Shown in pieces: positions 1 to 9,315 of a stretch of DNA of 57,616 nt; position 1 is the stretch's first letter; each line of letters starts with the position of its first letter. A program made the translations under genes and the position numbers. Source of the stretch: Sinomonas albida (lineage in GTDB: Bacteria > Actinomycetota > Actinomycetes > Actinomycetales > Micrococcaceae); assembly GCF_004919045.1 (NCBI RefSeq), contig NZ_SWDW01000020.1:1-57616 (forward strand), in the 5' to 3' direction. Under the pieces are notes generated by a model. It did not search any database and was not told the origin of the DNA. It worked only from the letters and a program-made list of their open reading frames with translations.

Positions 1-1599
1 GTCCGCGCCCCGACGCGCCGCACCGCCGCGCGATCCGGAGTCCGCCCCGGCGCCGCGGCCGCCGGCGAAGCTCCCGCCGGACGTGCCGCCAGTCGACGTG
101 CTCCACACGGCACCGCTGCCCGCGCGCGGCGTGGACCGGCGCGCCTCGCCGCCGCGCGACTCGCCCTTCTGCCCGCCACCGCGGGGCGCGGAAGAGCGCT
201 CACCGTTGCGAGGCGCGGAAGAACGCTCACCGTTGCGGGCCTTGGCGCCACGCTCGCCTCCGCGACCGTCCCCACGGCCCGCCGACGGCGCCCCAGCGGT
301 GCCGGAGCCGCCCCGGCCGCGGCGGGCCCGCTTGCGCTGCGCGTTGGCACCGGTCGAGGTGCCGCCGCCCTGGCGCGGGAGCTTCGCGGCGACAGCGGCG
401 GCGCGCTCGTCCGGGTCGACGAGCTCCGCGCGCTCGCCCACGAGGGCCGCGACGGCGGGCGACGACGACGTGACGGTCTGGAATTCGACCTTGACTCCCG
501 CGTGGCGCAGGAGCTGGCGCACCTCCTGCTGCTCCTCGGGGAGCGCGAGCGTCACGACAGTGCCTTCCGAACCGGCGCGCGCGGTGCGGCCTGAGCGGTG
601 CAGGTAGGACTTGTGCTCGGCGGGCGGGTCGACGTGGACCACGAGCTCGACGTCGTCGACGTGGACGCCGCGGGCCGCAACGTCCGTGGCGACGAGCACG
701 CGAACGGCCCCGGACGAGAAGTCGGCGAGGTTGCGGTCGCGCGCGTTCTGCGAGAGGTTGCCGTGAAGGTCGACGGCGGGGATGCCCGCCTGGGTGAGCT
801 GCTTCGCGAGGCGCTTCGCGTGGTGCTTGGTGCGCATGAACAGCACGCGACGGCCCGTGCCCGAGGCGAGGGCGTGCACAAGGTTCTTCTTCGCGGCAGC
901 GTCCGAGGCCACGAGGACGTGGTGCTCCATGGTCGTGACGGCGGCCCGCGCCTCGTCGACCGAGTGCGTGAGGGGCGAGTGGAGGTAGCGGTCCACAATC
1001 TTGTCCACACCGTTGTCGAGCGTTGCGGAGAAGAGGAGGCGCTGGGCGTTCTTCGGCGTCGTGTCGAGGAGGCGGCGCACCACCGGGAGGAAGCCGAGGT
1101 CGGCCATGTGGTCCGCCTCGTCGAGCACGGTGACCTTGACGTGGCTGAGGTCCACGAGGCGCTGCCGCATGAGGTCCTCGAGGCGGCCCGGGCACGCGAT
1201 GACGATGTCGACGCCCGCGTTGAGCGCGCGCTCCTGGCGCTGCTGGGGGACGCCGCCGTAGATGACGGTCGTGGTGAGGCCGGCGGCGCGCGCGAGCGGC
1301 TCGACCGTCGCGTTGATCTGGGTGGCGAGCTCGCGGGTCGGGGCGAGCACGAGGCCCAGCGGGCGGCGCGGCACGCGGGAGTTCCCAGCGCCCGCCGCGT
1401 CGAGGCGCGCAACGAGCGGGATCGCGAACGCAAGGGTCTTGCCCGAGCCCGTGCGGCCGCGGCCGAGCACGTCGCGGCCGGCGAGCGTGTCCGGGAGCGT
1501 GGCGGACTGGATGGGGAACGGGGCCTCGATGCCCTGAAGCGCGAGGGCGCGATCAAGGACGGCGGGCACGCCAAGGGAAACAAACGTGGGGGCAGGCAT
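1..1599 (-). CDS. DEAD-box RNA helicase (3' end beyond window)
   Basis: ATP-dependent RNA helicase, probably acting in rRNA maturation or mRNA turnover. From the ATG at 1599 the frame is open to base 1, so 533 codons are visible and the stop lies outside. Motif I TGSGKT is near residues 50-55, PTRELA near 87-92, the DEAD box (VLDEADHMADLGF) near 158-170, SAT near 191-193 and motif VI HRSGRTARAG near 355. After the two RecA-like domains comes a long basic Arg/Gly/Ser tail typical of actinobacterial RhlE/CsdA-like helicases; it contains a perfect tandem repeat of the nonapeptide RNGERSSAP. GGAG lies 11 bases before the ATG, and no in-frame start is seen upstream. The subfamily is not certain. 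Confidence 0.93.
   Translation of the reverse strand, partial: MPAPTFVSLGVPAVLDRALALQGIEAPFPIQSATLPDTLAGRDVLGRGRTGSGKTLAFAIPLVARLDAAGAGNSRVPRRPLGLVLAPTRELATQINATVEPLARAAGLTTTVIYGGVPQQRQERALNAGVDIVIACPGRLEDLMRQRLVDLSHVKVTVLDEADHMADLGFLPVVRRLLDTTPKNAQRLLFSATLDNGVDKIVDRYLHSPLTHSVDEARAAVTTMEHHVLVASDAAAKKNLVHALASGTGRRVLFMRTKHHAKRLAKQLTQAGIPAVDLHGNLSQNARDRNLADFSSGAVRVLVATDVAARGVHVDDVELVVHVDPPAEHKSYLHRSGRTARAGSEGTVVTLALPEEQQEVRQLLRHAGVKVEFQTVTSSSPAVAALVGERAELVDPDERAAAVAAKLPRQGGGTSTGANAQRKRARRGRGGSGTAGAPSAGRGDGRGGERGAKARNGERSSAPRNGERSSAPRGGGQKGESRGGEARRSTPRAGSGAVWSTSTGGTSGGSFAGGRGAGADSGSRGGAARRGAD
184..237 (-). repeat. 27-bp tandem duplication inside the helicase tail
   Basis: Two adjacent 27-base units (184-210 and 211-237) differ at only two positions and encode two copies of RNGERSSAP in the disordered basic tail. 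The unit length is a multiple of three, so copy changes by slippage would keep the frame. Confidence 0.85.
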
Positions 1600-1772
1600 A
1601 AGCTCGGCAACTCCAGCATCGGACTGTCCCGGGGGCCGGGTTCGGCCAGCGGGTTCGCCGAGGAAAGGGAGCCAGCCCGCAAGTCTCCCCGGCCAAAAGG
1701 CAGCGGGGCGGGCCTGTCAACGCGTTCATCGACGCCGGGCCTCACGGCGCGCACGCCTGAAGCCCAATTCAC

Positions 1773-2819
1773 CTAGTCTAGCAGGGCGGGCGAGTTGACC
1801 ACGTCCCCCGTCGCGGCACCGTCCGGCCCGAGCATGAAGCCCACGCGCTTGACCGCGCGCAGCATGACCGTGCTCTGGACGAGCTCGATGCCGGGAACGC
1901 GGTCCTGGATGGTGACCTCCGCGGTCATGACGTCCGCGACCGTGCGCAGCCACATCATGATCGTGAAGTTGGTCTGCCCCGTGGTCGAGGCCACGAGGCG
2001 CACGTTGCGGAGGCCGCTGATCGCAGCCGCGGCCTGCGCATGCTGGCCCGGCGGGACCTTGGCGAGCCACTTGCACGCGACTGGGTATCCGGCGGGACCC
2101 TGCGCTACCTCGCACCGGAACGAGAGCAGCCCGCTGCCGAGCACCTTCGCGAGCTGACGGTGCACGGTCGCAGGGCTGCGGCCCAGCTCGCGGGCCATCT
2201 CGGCGGCGGCCGCGCGCCCGTTCCGCACGAGCAGCGGCAGGAGGTCGAAGCACGCCGCGGGGAGGGCCCCCGTGTACGGCTCCACGCGCCCGAGCTCCGC
2301 GAAGGCGGCGACCTGGGCGCGGTCAAGCGCGGCGAGGCGCCACGAGTGGCCACCCGAGTGCAGTCGCGTGCACAGCTCGCTCTGGATCCGATTGACGCCG
2401 GGCGCCCCGGCGATCTGCGGGAGGACGCGCTCCGCGCAGTCCACGAGCGAGCGCGCGAAGACGGTGAGCGAGAGGTCGGGATGGCTCGTCGCGACGTCGA
2501 TCGTCTGGGCCTCGGGGATCGCGGCAAGCACCGCCACCGCCTCATCGCGCCGGCCGGGGTCGCATTCGACGTCGACGAACGCGACGACCATCTCCGCAGG
2601 GTCCCCGCGGAGATGGGCGGTGATCCACGCGAGGCCCGCGGCGCGCAGCCGCTCCCATCGGCGCGCGAGCGTCGCCGGATGCGCGCCGAGGATCTCGGAG
2701 GCCTCGAGCCACGGAACGCGCGGCGCGATCTGAAGCGCATGCAAGAGCGCGAGGTCTTCCTCGGAGAGCTCGACGACGGGGGCGCCAAATGAAACTAAAC
2801 GCTGTGCTGGCAGCGGCAT
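1773..2819 (-). CDS. Lrp/AsnC family regulator with two HTH-ligand units
   Basis: Transcriptional regulator of 348 aa, twice the length of a classic Lrp. An N-terminal AsnC-type HTH (about residues 18-65, ending in HPATLARRWERLRAAGLAW) is followed by a RAM-like ligand-sensing segment, then a second HTH (about 190-225, with GRSPATVHRQLAKV) and a second ligand-binding segment. It is transcribed away from the M20 amidohydrolase and MHS transporter, with 97 bases between the two starts. Control of that amidohydrolase-transporter pair by an amino-acid-type effector is the natural inference. No good Shine-Dalgarno sequence precedes the ATG, so the start is less certain than the family. Confidence 0.88.
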   Translation of the reverse strand: MPLPAQRLVSFGAPVVELSEEDLALLHALQIAPRVPWLEASEILGAHPATLARRWERLRAAGLAWITAHLRGDPAEMVVAFVDVECDPGRRDEAVAVLAAIPEAQTIDVATSHPDLSLTVFARSLVDCAERVLPQIAGAPGVNRIQSELCTRLHSGGHSWRLAALDRAQVAAFAELGRVEPYTGALPAACFDLLPLLVRNGRAAAAEMARELGRSPATVHRQLAKVLGSGLLSFRCEVAQGPAGYPVACKWLAKVPPGQHAQAAAAISGLRNVRLVASTTGQTNFTIMMWLRTVADVMTAEVTIQDRVPGIELVQSTVMLRAVKRVGFMLGPDGAATGDVVNSPALLD

Positions 2820-2916
2820 GTGAATGATTATTGCATCTCAGCCTGAGGAAGAGCCCGGTGCGTGCACACTCGATTCCGACGTAATCGATGTGGCGTAGGC
2901 CACAGGAGGAGAGACG

Positions 2917-4185
2917 GTGGAACTGATCGACGAGGCCCGCGGACTGCAGGAGACGCTCACCGAGTGGCGGCATGCCCTCCATCAGGAGCCGGAGATCGGC
3001 CTCGACCTCCCGCGGACCCAGGAGAAGGTCCTCGAGGCGCTCGACGGCCTCGGGCTCGAGATCAGCACCGGGACGGACACGACATCGGTCACCGCGGTGC
3101 TCCGCGGCACGGCGGGGCTCGGCAAGACCAGCGACGGCGGGGCGGCGAACGACGGCGGGGCGGCCGATGACGGCCAGCGGCCGGTCGTGCTCCTGCGCGC
3201 CGACATGGACGCGCTTCCCGTGCAGGAGCGCACGGGTGCGTCCTTCAGCTCCCGCGTCGACGGCGCGATGCACGCGTGCGGCCATGATCTCCACACCTCG
3301 ATGCTCTTGGGCGGCGCGACGCTCCTGGCCGACAACCGCCATCGGCTCGCCGGCGACGTCGTCCTCATGTTCCAGCCCGGGGAGGAAGGGTACGACGGAG
3401 CGAGCGTCATGGTCCGCGAAGGCGTGCTCGACGCCGCCGGCCGCCGCGCCGACGCCGCGTTCGGCCTCCACGTCTTCTCCTCGATGGCGCCGCACGGGCA
3501 GTTCGTGACGCGCCCCGGAGTCATGATGAGCGCCTCGGACGGGCTCTTCGTGACCGTGCGCGGCGCGGGCGGCCACGGCTCGGCGCCGCACGCCGCGAAG
3601 GATCCCGTGACGGTCGCAGCCGAGATGGTCCTCGCGCTCCAGACCATGGTCACGCGCCAGTTCGACATGTTCGACCCCACCGTGGTGACGGTCGGTCGCC
3701 TCGCGGCCGGAACGAAGCGCAACGTCATCCCCGACACGGCCGAGTTCGACGCGACGATCCGCACGTTCTCCGAGGCGAACCGCGACCGGATGCAGGCCGC
3801 GATCCCGCGCCTTCTCGAGGGGATCGCGCACGCGCACGGCCTCGAGGTGGACGTCCGGTACGCCGCCGAGTACCCACTCACGATCACGGACCAGGCCGAG
3901 ACCGAGTTCGCCGAGTCCGCGATCTCGGAACTGTTCGATCCCGTCGGAGCGCGCCACGCGCGGCTCCCCCAGCCGCTCAGCGGCTCGGAGGACTTCTCCC
4001 GCGTGCTCGCGCGGGTGCCGGGCAGCTTCATTGGGCTGAGCGCCGTGCCGGCGGGCGTCGACCACGCGACGAGCGCGTTCAACCACTCGCCGTTCGCGAC
4101 GTTCGACGACGCCGTCCTCGCCGACGGCGCGGCCCTCTACGCCCAGCTCGCACTCGCGAAGACGGCGGAGCTCGCGGCCCGCTGA
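2917..4185 (+). CDS. M20 family metal-dependent amidohydrolase
   Basis: Hydrolase of the M20D type (hippurate hydrolase, IAA-amino acid hydrolase and N-acyl-amino acid amidohydrolase relatives), 422 aa and presumably cytosolic. Visible M20 signatures are RADMDALPVQE near residue 94, the metal site MHACGHDLHTSM near 117, MFQPGEEGYDGA near 152, HVFSSMAPHG, and the C-terminal SGSEDFSRVL. The start is GTG with a strong AGGAGAG 6 bases upstream. Residues 71-87 form a Gly/Ala/Asp-rich insert encoded by an 18-bp tandem repeat, placed between the first strands and the first metal motif. The gene is followed after 54 bases by an MHS-family transporter, suggesting uptake and hydrolysis of an N-acylated amino acid or similar compound. 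Confidence 0.92.
   Translation: MELIDEARGLQETLTEWRHALHQEPEIGLDLPRTQEKVLEALDGLGLEISTGTDTTSVTAVLRGTAGLGKTSDGGAANDGGAADDGQRPVVLLRADMDALPVQERTGASFSSRVDGAMHACGHDLHTSMLLGGATLLADNRHRLAGDVVLMFQPGEEGYDGASVMVREGVLDAAGRRADAAFGLHVFSSMAPHGQFVTRPGVMMSASDGLFVTVRGAGGHGSAPHAAKDPVTVAAEMVLALQTMVTRQFDMFDPTVVTVGRLAAGTKRNVIPDTAEFDATIRTFSEANRDRMQAAIPRLLEGIAHAHGLEVDVRYAAEYPLTITDQAETEFAESAISELFDPVGARHARLPQPLSGSEDFSRVLARVPGSFIGLSAVPAGVDHATSAFNHSPFATFDDAVLADGAALYAQLALAKTAELAAR
3133..3164 (+). repeat. 18-bp tandem repeat inside the M20 gene
   Basis: The 14-mer gacggcggggcggc occurs at 3133-3146 and again at 3151-3164 (period 18). It encodes the DGGAA/DDG low-complexity insert and resembles the GACGACGGCG elements found between genes elsewhere in the window. 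Confidence 0.8.
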
Positions 4186-4239
4186 GCGGGCGGAGACCCC
4201 AACGCCACGGCAGACCCCACAACACACGGAGACCGCACC

Positions 4240-5562
4240 ATGAGCGCCAACACCGACAGCACGCGCACGGCAGGCCCCGCCGTCGTCGTCCCCTCAGCGC
4301 GCCGCACCCTCGTCAGCACCGGGATCGGCAACGCCGCCGAGTGGTACGACTGGGCCATCTACGCGACGTTCGCCCCGTTCTTCTCGAAGGAGCTCTTCAA
4401 CCCGGCCGACGCAACCTCGGCGATCCTCTCGACGCTCGCGATCTTCGCGGTCGGCTTCGTGGCCCGCCCGTTCGGCGGCTTCGTGTTCGGGTGGATCGGC
4501 GACAAGCTCGGCCGCAAGACGTCGATGACGCTCGCCGTGGGCCTCGCCTCGGTCGGCAGCCTGCTCATCGGCATCGCGCCGACTTTCGGCGCGGTCGGGG
4601 CCTTCGCCTCGCTCGTGCTGCTCGTGGCCCGGCTCATCCAGGGCCTCGCCCACGGCGGCGAGCTCCCGTCCTCGCAGACGTACCTCTCCGAGATGGCGCC
4701 GCGGGAGCGGCGCGGCTTCTGGTCCACGCTCATCTACTTCTCGGGCACGCTCGGGATCGTCGCGGGCACGCTCATGGGCGCCGTCCTCACGGGCGTCCTG
4801 AGCAAGGCCCAGATGGCCGCGTTCGGCTGGCGCATCCCGTTCATCGTGGGCGCGGTGATCGGCCTCTACGGCCTCGTCATGCGGGCCCGCATGCCCGAGA
4901 CCGAGGCCTTCGAGGGGATCAAGGAAGAGGCCGAGGCACCCGGCGAGCGGCGTGCACCTTCGCTGTGGAAGTCGATCGTCGAGCACCGCAAGCAGGCGTT
5001 CCAGGTCATCGGCATGACGGTCGGCCTCACGGTCATCTACTACCTGTGGGCCGTCGTGGCCCCGACGTACGCGGCGACGAGCCTCAAGATCGATGCGGGC
5101 CAGGCCCTCTGGGCCGGCATCGCGGCGAACGTCGTGTTCCTCGCGGCGCTGCCGTTCTGGGGCAAGCTCAGCGACCGGATCGGGCGCAAGCCCGTGCTCA
5201 TCATGGGCGCGGCGGGCAGCGCGCTGCTGCATTTCCCCATGACGTGGCTCCTCCGCGACTCGGCCTGGCAGCTCGCCGTCTCGATGTCCGTCATGCTGTT
5301 CTTCATCGCAGCCGGCGCGGCGATCGCGCCCGCGGCCTACGCCGAGCTGTTCCCCGCTCACATCCGCACGGTGGGCGTGGGCGTCCCGTACTCGATCTGC
5401 GTCGCGGCCTTCGGCGGCACCGCGCCCTACCTCCAGACGCTCTTCACGGACGTGGTCAAGCAGCCGTGGCTGTTCAACGGCTACGCCGTGGCTCTCATCG
5501 TGGTCTCGATCCTCGTGGTCCTGGGCCTCCCCGAGACAAAGGGCAAGGACCTCAGCAGCTAG
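4240..5562 (+). CDS. MFS transporter, metabolite:H+ symporter (MHS) type
   Basis: Integral membrane proton symporter of 440 aa with about 12 hydrophobic segments. The N-terminal GNAAEWYDWAIYATFAPFF, the loop WIGDKLGRKTSM and RLIQGLAHGGELPSSQTY are hallmarks of the MHS group (ProP, KgtP, ShiA relatives). ATG start with GGAG upstream. It lies 54 bases after the M20 gene on the same strand and most likely imports the substrate or a product of that enzyme. The substrate cannot be read from sequence; carboxylates, betaines and N-acyl amino acids are all possible. Confidence 0.92.
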   Translation: MSANTDSTRTAGPAVVVPSARRTLVSTGIGNAAEWYDWAIYATFAPFFSKELFNPADATSAILSTLAIFAVGFVARPFGGFVFGWIGDKLGRKTSMTLAVGLASVGSLLIGIAPTFGAVGAFASLVLLVARLIQGLAHGGELPSSQTYLSEMAPRERRGFWSTLIYFSGTLGIVAGTLMGAVLTGVLSKAQMAAFGWRIPFIVGAVIGLYGLVMRARMPETEAFEGIKEEAEAPGERRAPSLWKSIVEHRKQAFQVIGMTVGLTVIYYLWAVVAPTYAATSLKIDAGQALWAGIAANVVFLAALPFWGKLSDRIGRKPVLIMGAAGSALLHFPMTWLLRDSAWQLAVSMSVMLFFIAAGAAIAPAAYAELFPAHIRTVGVGVPYSICVAAFGGTAPYLQTLFTDVVKQPWLFNGYAVALIVVSILVVLGLPETKGKDLSS

Positions 5563-5597
5563 CGGCTGAGGCGGCCTCGCCTCGTCGGCCGGCTGAC

Positions 5598-5629
5598 GCG
5601 GGGCCTGCTCCTGACGGGGCAGGCCCCGC
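5598..5629. terminator. hairpin between MHS transporter and trmB
   Basis: A GC-rich inverted repeat with 14-bp arms (5598-5611 and 5616-5629, one mismatch) and a 4-base loop lies 36 bases after the transporter stop. There is no T-tract, so it would be an actinobacterial-style hairpin terminator. It also sits in the short leader of trmB. Confidence 0.6.
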
Positions 5630-5650
5630 GGCTGAGTAGGCTTGAGGGCG

Positions 5651-6523
5651 ATGAGCGAGCACCCCGAATCCCCCACCGAACCGCAGCCGGGCCACGGCAA
5701 CCCGATCACTCCCGGAAGCCAGGCCTCGTTCGGGACCTACCGCAGCCAGCCGGTGAGCTTCGTACGCCGCGGCACGCGGCTCCAGGGGCGGCGGCAGCAA
5801 GCCTGGGAGGAGCACGCGCCGTCGTTCGTCGTCGACATCCCGCGGCACGTCGCGGACACCTCGGTCCACCCGGACTACGTGTTCGACGCGACGGCGGAGT
5901 TCGGGCGCGAGGCGCCGCTCGTCGTCGAGATCGGCTCGGGTCTCGGCGAGGCGATCGTCACGGCCGCGGAGGCGAGCCCCGAGCGGGACTTCCTCGCCGT
6001 CGAGGTCTACCGCCCGGGGCTCGCCAACACGCTCCTGCGCATCGGCCAACGCGGCCTCACGAACGTACGCGTGGCGCAGGCGAACGCGCCCGAGGTGCTC
6101 GGAAGCATGCTCCCGGAGGGCTCGGTGAGCGAGCTGTGGGTGTTCTTCCCGGATCCATGGCACAAGACCAAGCACCACAAGCGGCGCCTCGTGAAGGACT
6201 CGTTCGCGGAGCTCGCCGCCCGCGCGCTCGCTCCGGGGGGCGTCTGGCGGCTCGCGACCGACTGGTCCGGCTACGCGCAGCAGATGCGCGACGTCGTCGC
6301 CGCGTCGCCGGACTTCCGCAACGCGCACGACGGCGAACGCGCGGGAGCGGCGAGCCCCCTCACGGCGGCGTGGGCCTCCGGAGTCGACTGCGAGCCGACA
6401 GGGGAATCGGACGACGGCGGCGGGTGGGCGCCGGGCTTCGAGGGCCGAGTGCTCACGAGCTTCGAGAACAAGGCGCTCAAGGCCGGGCGCGTGATCTTCG
6501 ACCTCGAGGCCGTGCGACTGTAG
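5651..6523 (+). CDS. trmB: tRNA (guanine-N7-)-methyltransferase
   Basis: Methylates G46 of tRNA to m7G using SAM. The protein is 290 aa. The SAM-binding motif VVEIGSGLGEAIVTAA is near residue 97 and the TrmB signature VFFPDPWHKTKHHKRRL is near residue 166. The C-terminal substrate motif (TSFENKALKAGRVIFDLE) carries an inserted stretch just before it (CEPTGESDDGGGWAPGF), encoded by a copy of the dispersed GGACGACGGCG element. The ATG at 5651 has GAGGG directly upstream; a TTG nine bases earlier is possible but less likely. The N-terminal 40 residues are Pro/Ser-rich and probably disordered. Confidence 0.93.
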   Translation: MSEHPESPTEPQPGHGNPITPGSQASFGTYRSQPVSFVRRGTRLQGRRQQAWEEHAPSFVVDIPRHVADTSVHPDYVFDATAEFGREAPLVVEIGSGLGEAIVTAAEASPERDFLAVEVYRPGLANTLLRIGQRGLTNVRVAQANAPEVLGSMLPEGSVSELWVFFPDPWHKTKHHKRRLVKDSFAELAARALAPGGVWRLATDWSGYAQQMRDVVAASPDFRNAHDGERAGAASPLTAAWASGVDCEPTGESDDGGGWAPGFEGRVLTSFENKALKAGRVIFDLEAVRL

Positions 6524-6587
6524 CCGGCCTCCCACGAGACCGGAGGGTCCGGTCCGAAACCGGAGGGTAGAACCTGCGGTCTCGGGC

Positions 6588-7460
6588 CTAGTGTCCGGTC
6601 TCGACGCGGGTGGCCCGGACGAGCGCTTCCGTGAGCGGGCTCCAGGCCCGGTTCGTGGGGCCGCTCAGCACGAGCCGCCGGCCGAGTGTGGGCTCGAGCG
6701 GAACCATCTTGAGAGTCTTCGGCAGCATGACCTCGCCGAGGCCCGGCATGATCGCGACGCCCACGCCCTCCTGGACCATCATCATGAGGGTCGCGAGCTC
6801 ACGGACGCGCTGGCGCATCTCGAACGGGAGACCTGCCTTTGCGTGGATCCTCCGCACCTCGTTCTCGCACCCGCCGGTGTTCACGATGAGCCCATCCTCC
6901 TGCAGCTCCCCGAGCGGGATCGCCTTCTCCCCCGCGAGCGGGTGGTCTCGGCGGACCATCGCGCAGTATTCGTCCGCGCCCACGAGCACGGAACCGGGAG
7001 GGTCGGGATGCGGGTCGACGAGTATCGCGGCATCGACGGTTCCGTTCTCGAGCCACTCCGGGATCTCGTCGTCGTCGCCCTCGAAGAGGCTCACCTCGAC
7101 CTTGGGGAGGCGCGCCGACCACACGCCGAGCAGACCCGGGACGAGGCCCTGGCACACGGTCGGAACGGCGCCGAGACGGACTCGGCCCTCGGGCACACCC
7201 GACCGTGCCCGGACGCTCCCCTCGAGCGCATCGAGGGCGGCGACGGCCGCGCGCGCGTGCGGGAGCAGCTCCCCTGCGAGCGCTGTGGGCGCGTTGGAGC
7301 GGTCGCGGTCCAGGAGATTGCCGCCGAGGTCTTCCTCGAGGGCGCGCAGCGTCCGCGACACAGACGATTGGCTCACCCCGAGCGACTGGGCGGCCGCGGT
7401 GAACGAGCCGGTCTCGACGACGGCAAGCAGCGTGCGCAGCTGCGGGACGGTCGGTGCCAT
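6588..7460 (-). CDS. LysR family transcriptional regulator
   Basis: LTTR of 290 aa: winged HTH at residues 1-60 (PQLRTLLAVVETGSFTAAAQ, then SQSSVSRTLRALEEDLG) and a periplasmic-binding-protein-like effector domain from about residue 90. It is divergent from a DMT/EamA transporter, with 69 bases between starts, and most likely regulates that gene and itself. The effector is unknown. Confidence 0.92.
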   Translation of the reverse strand: MAPTVPQLRTLLAVVETGSFTAAAQSLGVSQSSVSRTLRALEEDLGGNLLDRDRSNAPTALAGELLPHARAAVAALDALEGSVRARSGVPEGRVRLGAVPTVCQGLVPGLLGVWSARLPKVEVSLFEGDDDEIPEWLENGTVDAAILVDPHPDPPGSVLVGADEYCAMVRRDHPLAGEKAIPLGELQEDGLIVNTGGCENEVRRIHAKAGLPFEMRQRVRELATLMMMVQEGVGVAIMPGLGEVMLPKTLKMVPLEPTLGRRLVLSGPTNRAWSPLTEALVRATRVETGH

Positions 7461-7529
7461 GCATTCATGGTATGCCCAAGTGCATCGAATGTATTTGATT
7501 CATAGCTCGCACGGCGCGACAGTATCGGC

Positions 7530-8564
7530 ATGACGACCCGTCGGCTCGGCCTCACGGCCACCTTCATTGCACTGGCCCTCGTCTGGGGGTCCAGCTTCCT
7601 GCTCATCAAGGAATCCCTTCTGGGCTTCACGCCGGGCCAGGTGGCCGTGGGCCGGATCGTGTTCGGCGCCATCACCCTCCGGACCATCATGGTCGTCGCC
7701 GACCGCGCGTGGCCGCGCGAGCCGCGCTTCTGGGGCCACATGGCCGTGGTCGGCCTGCTGTTCTGCGTCGTCCCGTTCAGCCTCTTCGCGTGGGCGGGCG
7801 AGTCCCTGCCGTCGGGGCTCTCCGCGATTCTGAACTCGTCGACGCCGCTCATGACCGCGCTCTGGACGGCCGCGATCGTCCCGGCCGAGAGGCTCACCCC
7901 GCGGCAGGCGATCGGCGTCGCGGTGGGGGGCCTCGGCGTCGTCCTCGTGGTAGGTCCGTGGGGGCACGCGGGCGCCCTCCCGCCCGGCCAGGCCGCCTTC
8001 GGGTACGACTTCTTCTCACCGGCCTCTCCGACCCTTGCCGAGCTCGCGTGCCTCGGCGCGACGGCCTGCTACGGACTCGGCTTCGCGTACATGCGGCGCT
8101 TCGTCGTGGCTCGGTACGACTACGACAGCCTCACCGTCTCGACCGTGCAGGTCACGCTCGCCGCCGCGGTGGCGCTCGCGCTTTCGCCGATCCTCGCTGC
8201 CGGCCCCCTGCCTGCGCCCACCCTCGTACCCGTCGCGCTCGTGGCCCTCGCGGTGCTCGGCGTGTTCGGCACCGGTGTCGCATACCTCTGGAACACCGCG
8301 ATCGTGCGGGCGTGGGGCGCCGTCGCGGCCTCGACGGTGACGTACGTGGCACCGCTCGTCGGGGTGGCGCTCGGGACGCTCGTGCTCGGCGAGACCCTCA
8401 CCTGGAACCAGCCGCTCGGCTGCCTCGTGGTGATCGCGGGGATCATCGCAATCCACCGGGGCAGCCGGACCGCGGCACGGCCATCCGCGGCGCCAGCTCC
8501 GGCGGGGACGGCGTCGAGGGCCGCCGGAACCGCGCCCGAGCGGCCTCTTCGCGTGCGTGTGTAG
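7530..8564 (+). CDS. EamA/DMT family transporter
   Basis: Membrane exporter of 344 aa with two EamA repeats and about 10 hydrophobic helices (for example LTATFIALALVWGSSFLLIK at the N-terminus and the second repeat from about residue 170). The C-terminal 30 residues are Ala/Pro/Arg-rich and cytosolic. Divergent from the LysR gene; the pair looks like a regulator with its efflux target. The substrate (often amino acids or metabolites in this family) cannot be assigned. Confidence 0.9.
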   Translation: MTTRRLGLTATFIALALVWGSSFLLIKESLLGFTPGQVAVGRIVFGAITLRTIMVVADRAWPREPRFWGHMAVVGLLFCVVPFSLFAWAGESLPSGLSAILNSSTPLMTALWTAAIVPAERLTPRQAIGVAVGGLGVVLVVGPWGHAGALPPGQAAFGYDFFSPASPTLAELACLGATACYGLGFAYMRRFVVARYDYDSLTVSTVQVTLAAAVALALSPILAAGPLPAPTLVPVALVALAVLGVFGTGVAYLWNTAIVRAWGAVAASTVTYVAPLVGVALGTLVLGETLTWNQPLGCLVVIAGIIAIHRGSRTAARPSAAPAPAGTASRAAGTAPERPLRVRV

Positions 8565-8610
8565 CCGCGGCCCACTGACGTCCCGGCGAGCCCGTCCCCG
8601 CGAGCACTGC

Positions 8611-9315
8611 TCAGCTGAGCTGGACGCTCGTGATCGTCTTCTGGGCCGCGTCCCGGATCTCGATGGTCCGGATTGACGCGAGCTGATACGACGTCGAGCC
8701 CGTCAGCACCGCGCGCCCCTGGTACCCGCTGGAACTCCAGCTCGCCGCCTTCTCCTGCGCCCCGTCCACGGTCACCACCCACACGCTGAAGATGCCGCTG
8801 TCCGGCATGCCGCGGCACACGAGGTCGAGCTCGGTGCCCCAACCCTTCCGGACGAGCGCGAGGTCCACCTGCGCGCCGTCGGCGGAGTTCAGGGAGTAGG
8901 TCGCCGCCGGCGACGGCCGCGAGGTCGGCACCTCGCTCGGCGTCCCGTCCCGATCCGGCGTCGGCACGAGGATCGGCCCGAGCGCGAGCCCTCCCGCGAG
9001 GGACGCGGCGGCGGCACCCGCCACCGCGGCGGCCCACCGAAGCCGCAGCGCACGACGGCGCGCGCTCACCTTCGCGAGCAGCCTCCCCGGCGCGGGTTCT
9101 GCCGTGACGGCGGGCGGTACCTCCACGAGGTCCTCGGCGCGAGACGCGGGCACGACGTCGAGCATCGCCGGAAGCAGCTCGAGCTGCTCGATCTGGGCGC
9201 GGCATTCGGCGCACGAGGCAAGGTGGTCTTCGAGCGCCCGTGCCTCCTCGGGGGCGAGGCCGCCCAAGAGGTAGGCACCGATCGAGAGGCGCAGTTCCCT
9301 GTGGTCGAGGTTCAT
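8611..9315 (-). CDS. anti-sigma factor, RskA-like, zinc-finger type
   Basis: Membrane anti-sigma factor of 234 aa for the ECF sigma factor just upstream. The N-terminal cytosolic part holds the zinc-binding HxxxCxxC motif (HLASCAEC near residue 31). One transmembrane helix follows at about residues 91-115 (AAAVAGAAAASLAGGLALGP), and then an extracytoplasmic C-terminal RskA-like domain of about 115 aa. Its start ATG overlaps the stop of the sigma gene (ATGA), so the two are translationally coupled. The domain order resembles mycobacterial RskA, but the orthology is inferred. Confidence 0.88.
   Translation of the reverse strand: MNLDHRELRLSIGAYLLGGLAPEEARALEDHLASCAECRAQIEQLELLPAMLDVVPASRAEDLVEVPPAVTAEPAPGRLLAKVSARRRALRLRWAAAVAGAAAASLAGGLALGPILVPTPDRDGTPSEVPTSRPSPAATYSLNSADGAQVDLALVRKGWGTELDLVCRGMPDSGIFSVWVVTVDGAQEKAASWSSSGYQGRAVLTGSTSYQLASIRTIEIRDAAQKTITSVQLS

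Noticed and set aside
7461-7529. Specific LysR operator between the LysR and EamA genes
   Set aside because: Several T-N11-A patterns fit, none with a convincing inverted repeat, so no site is annotated.
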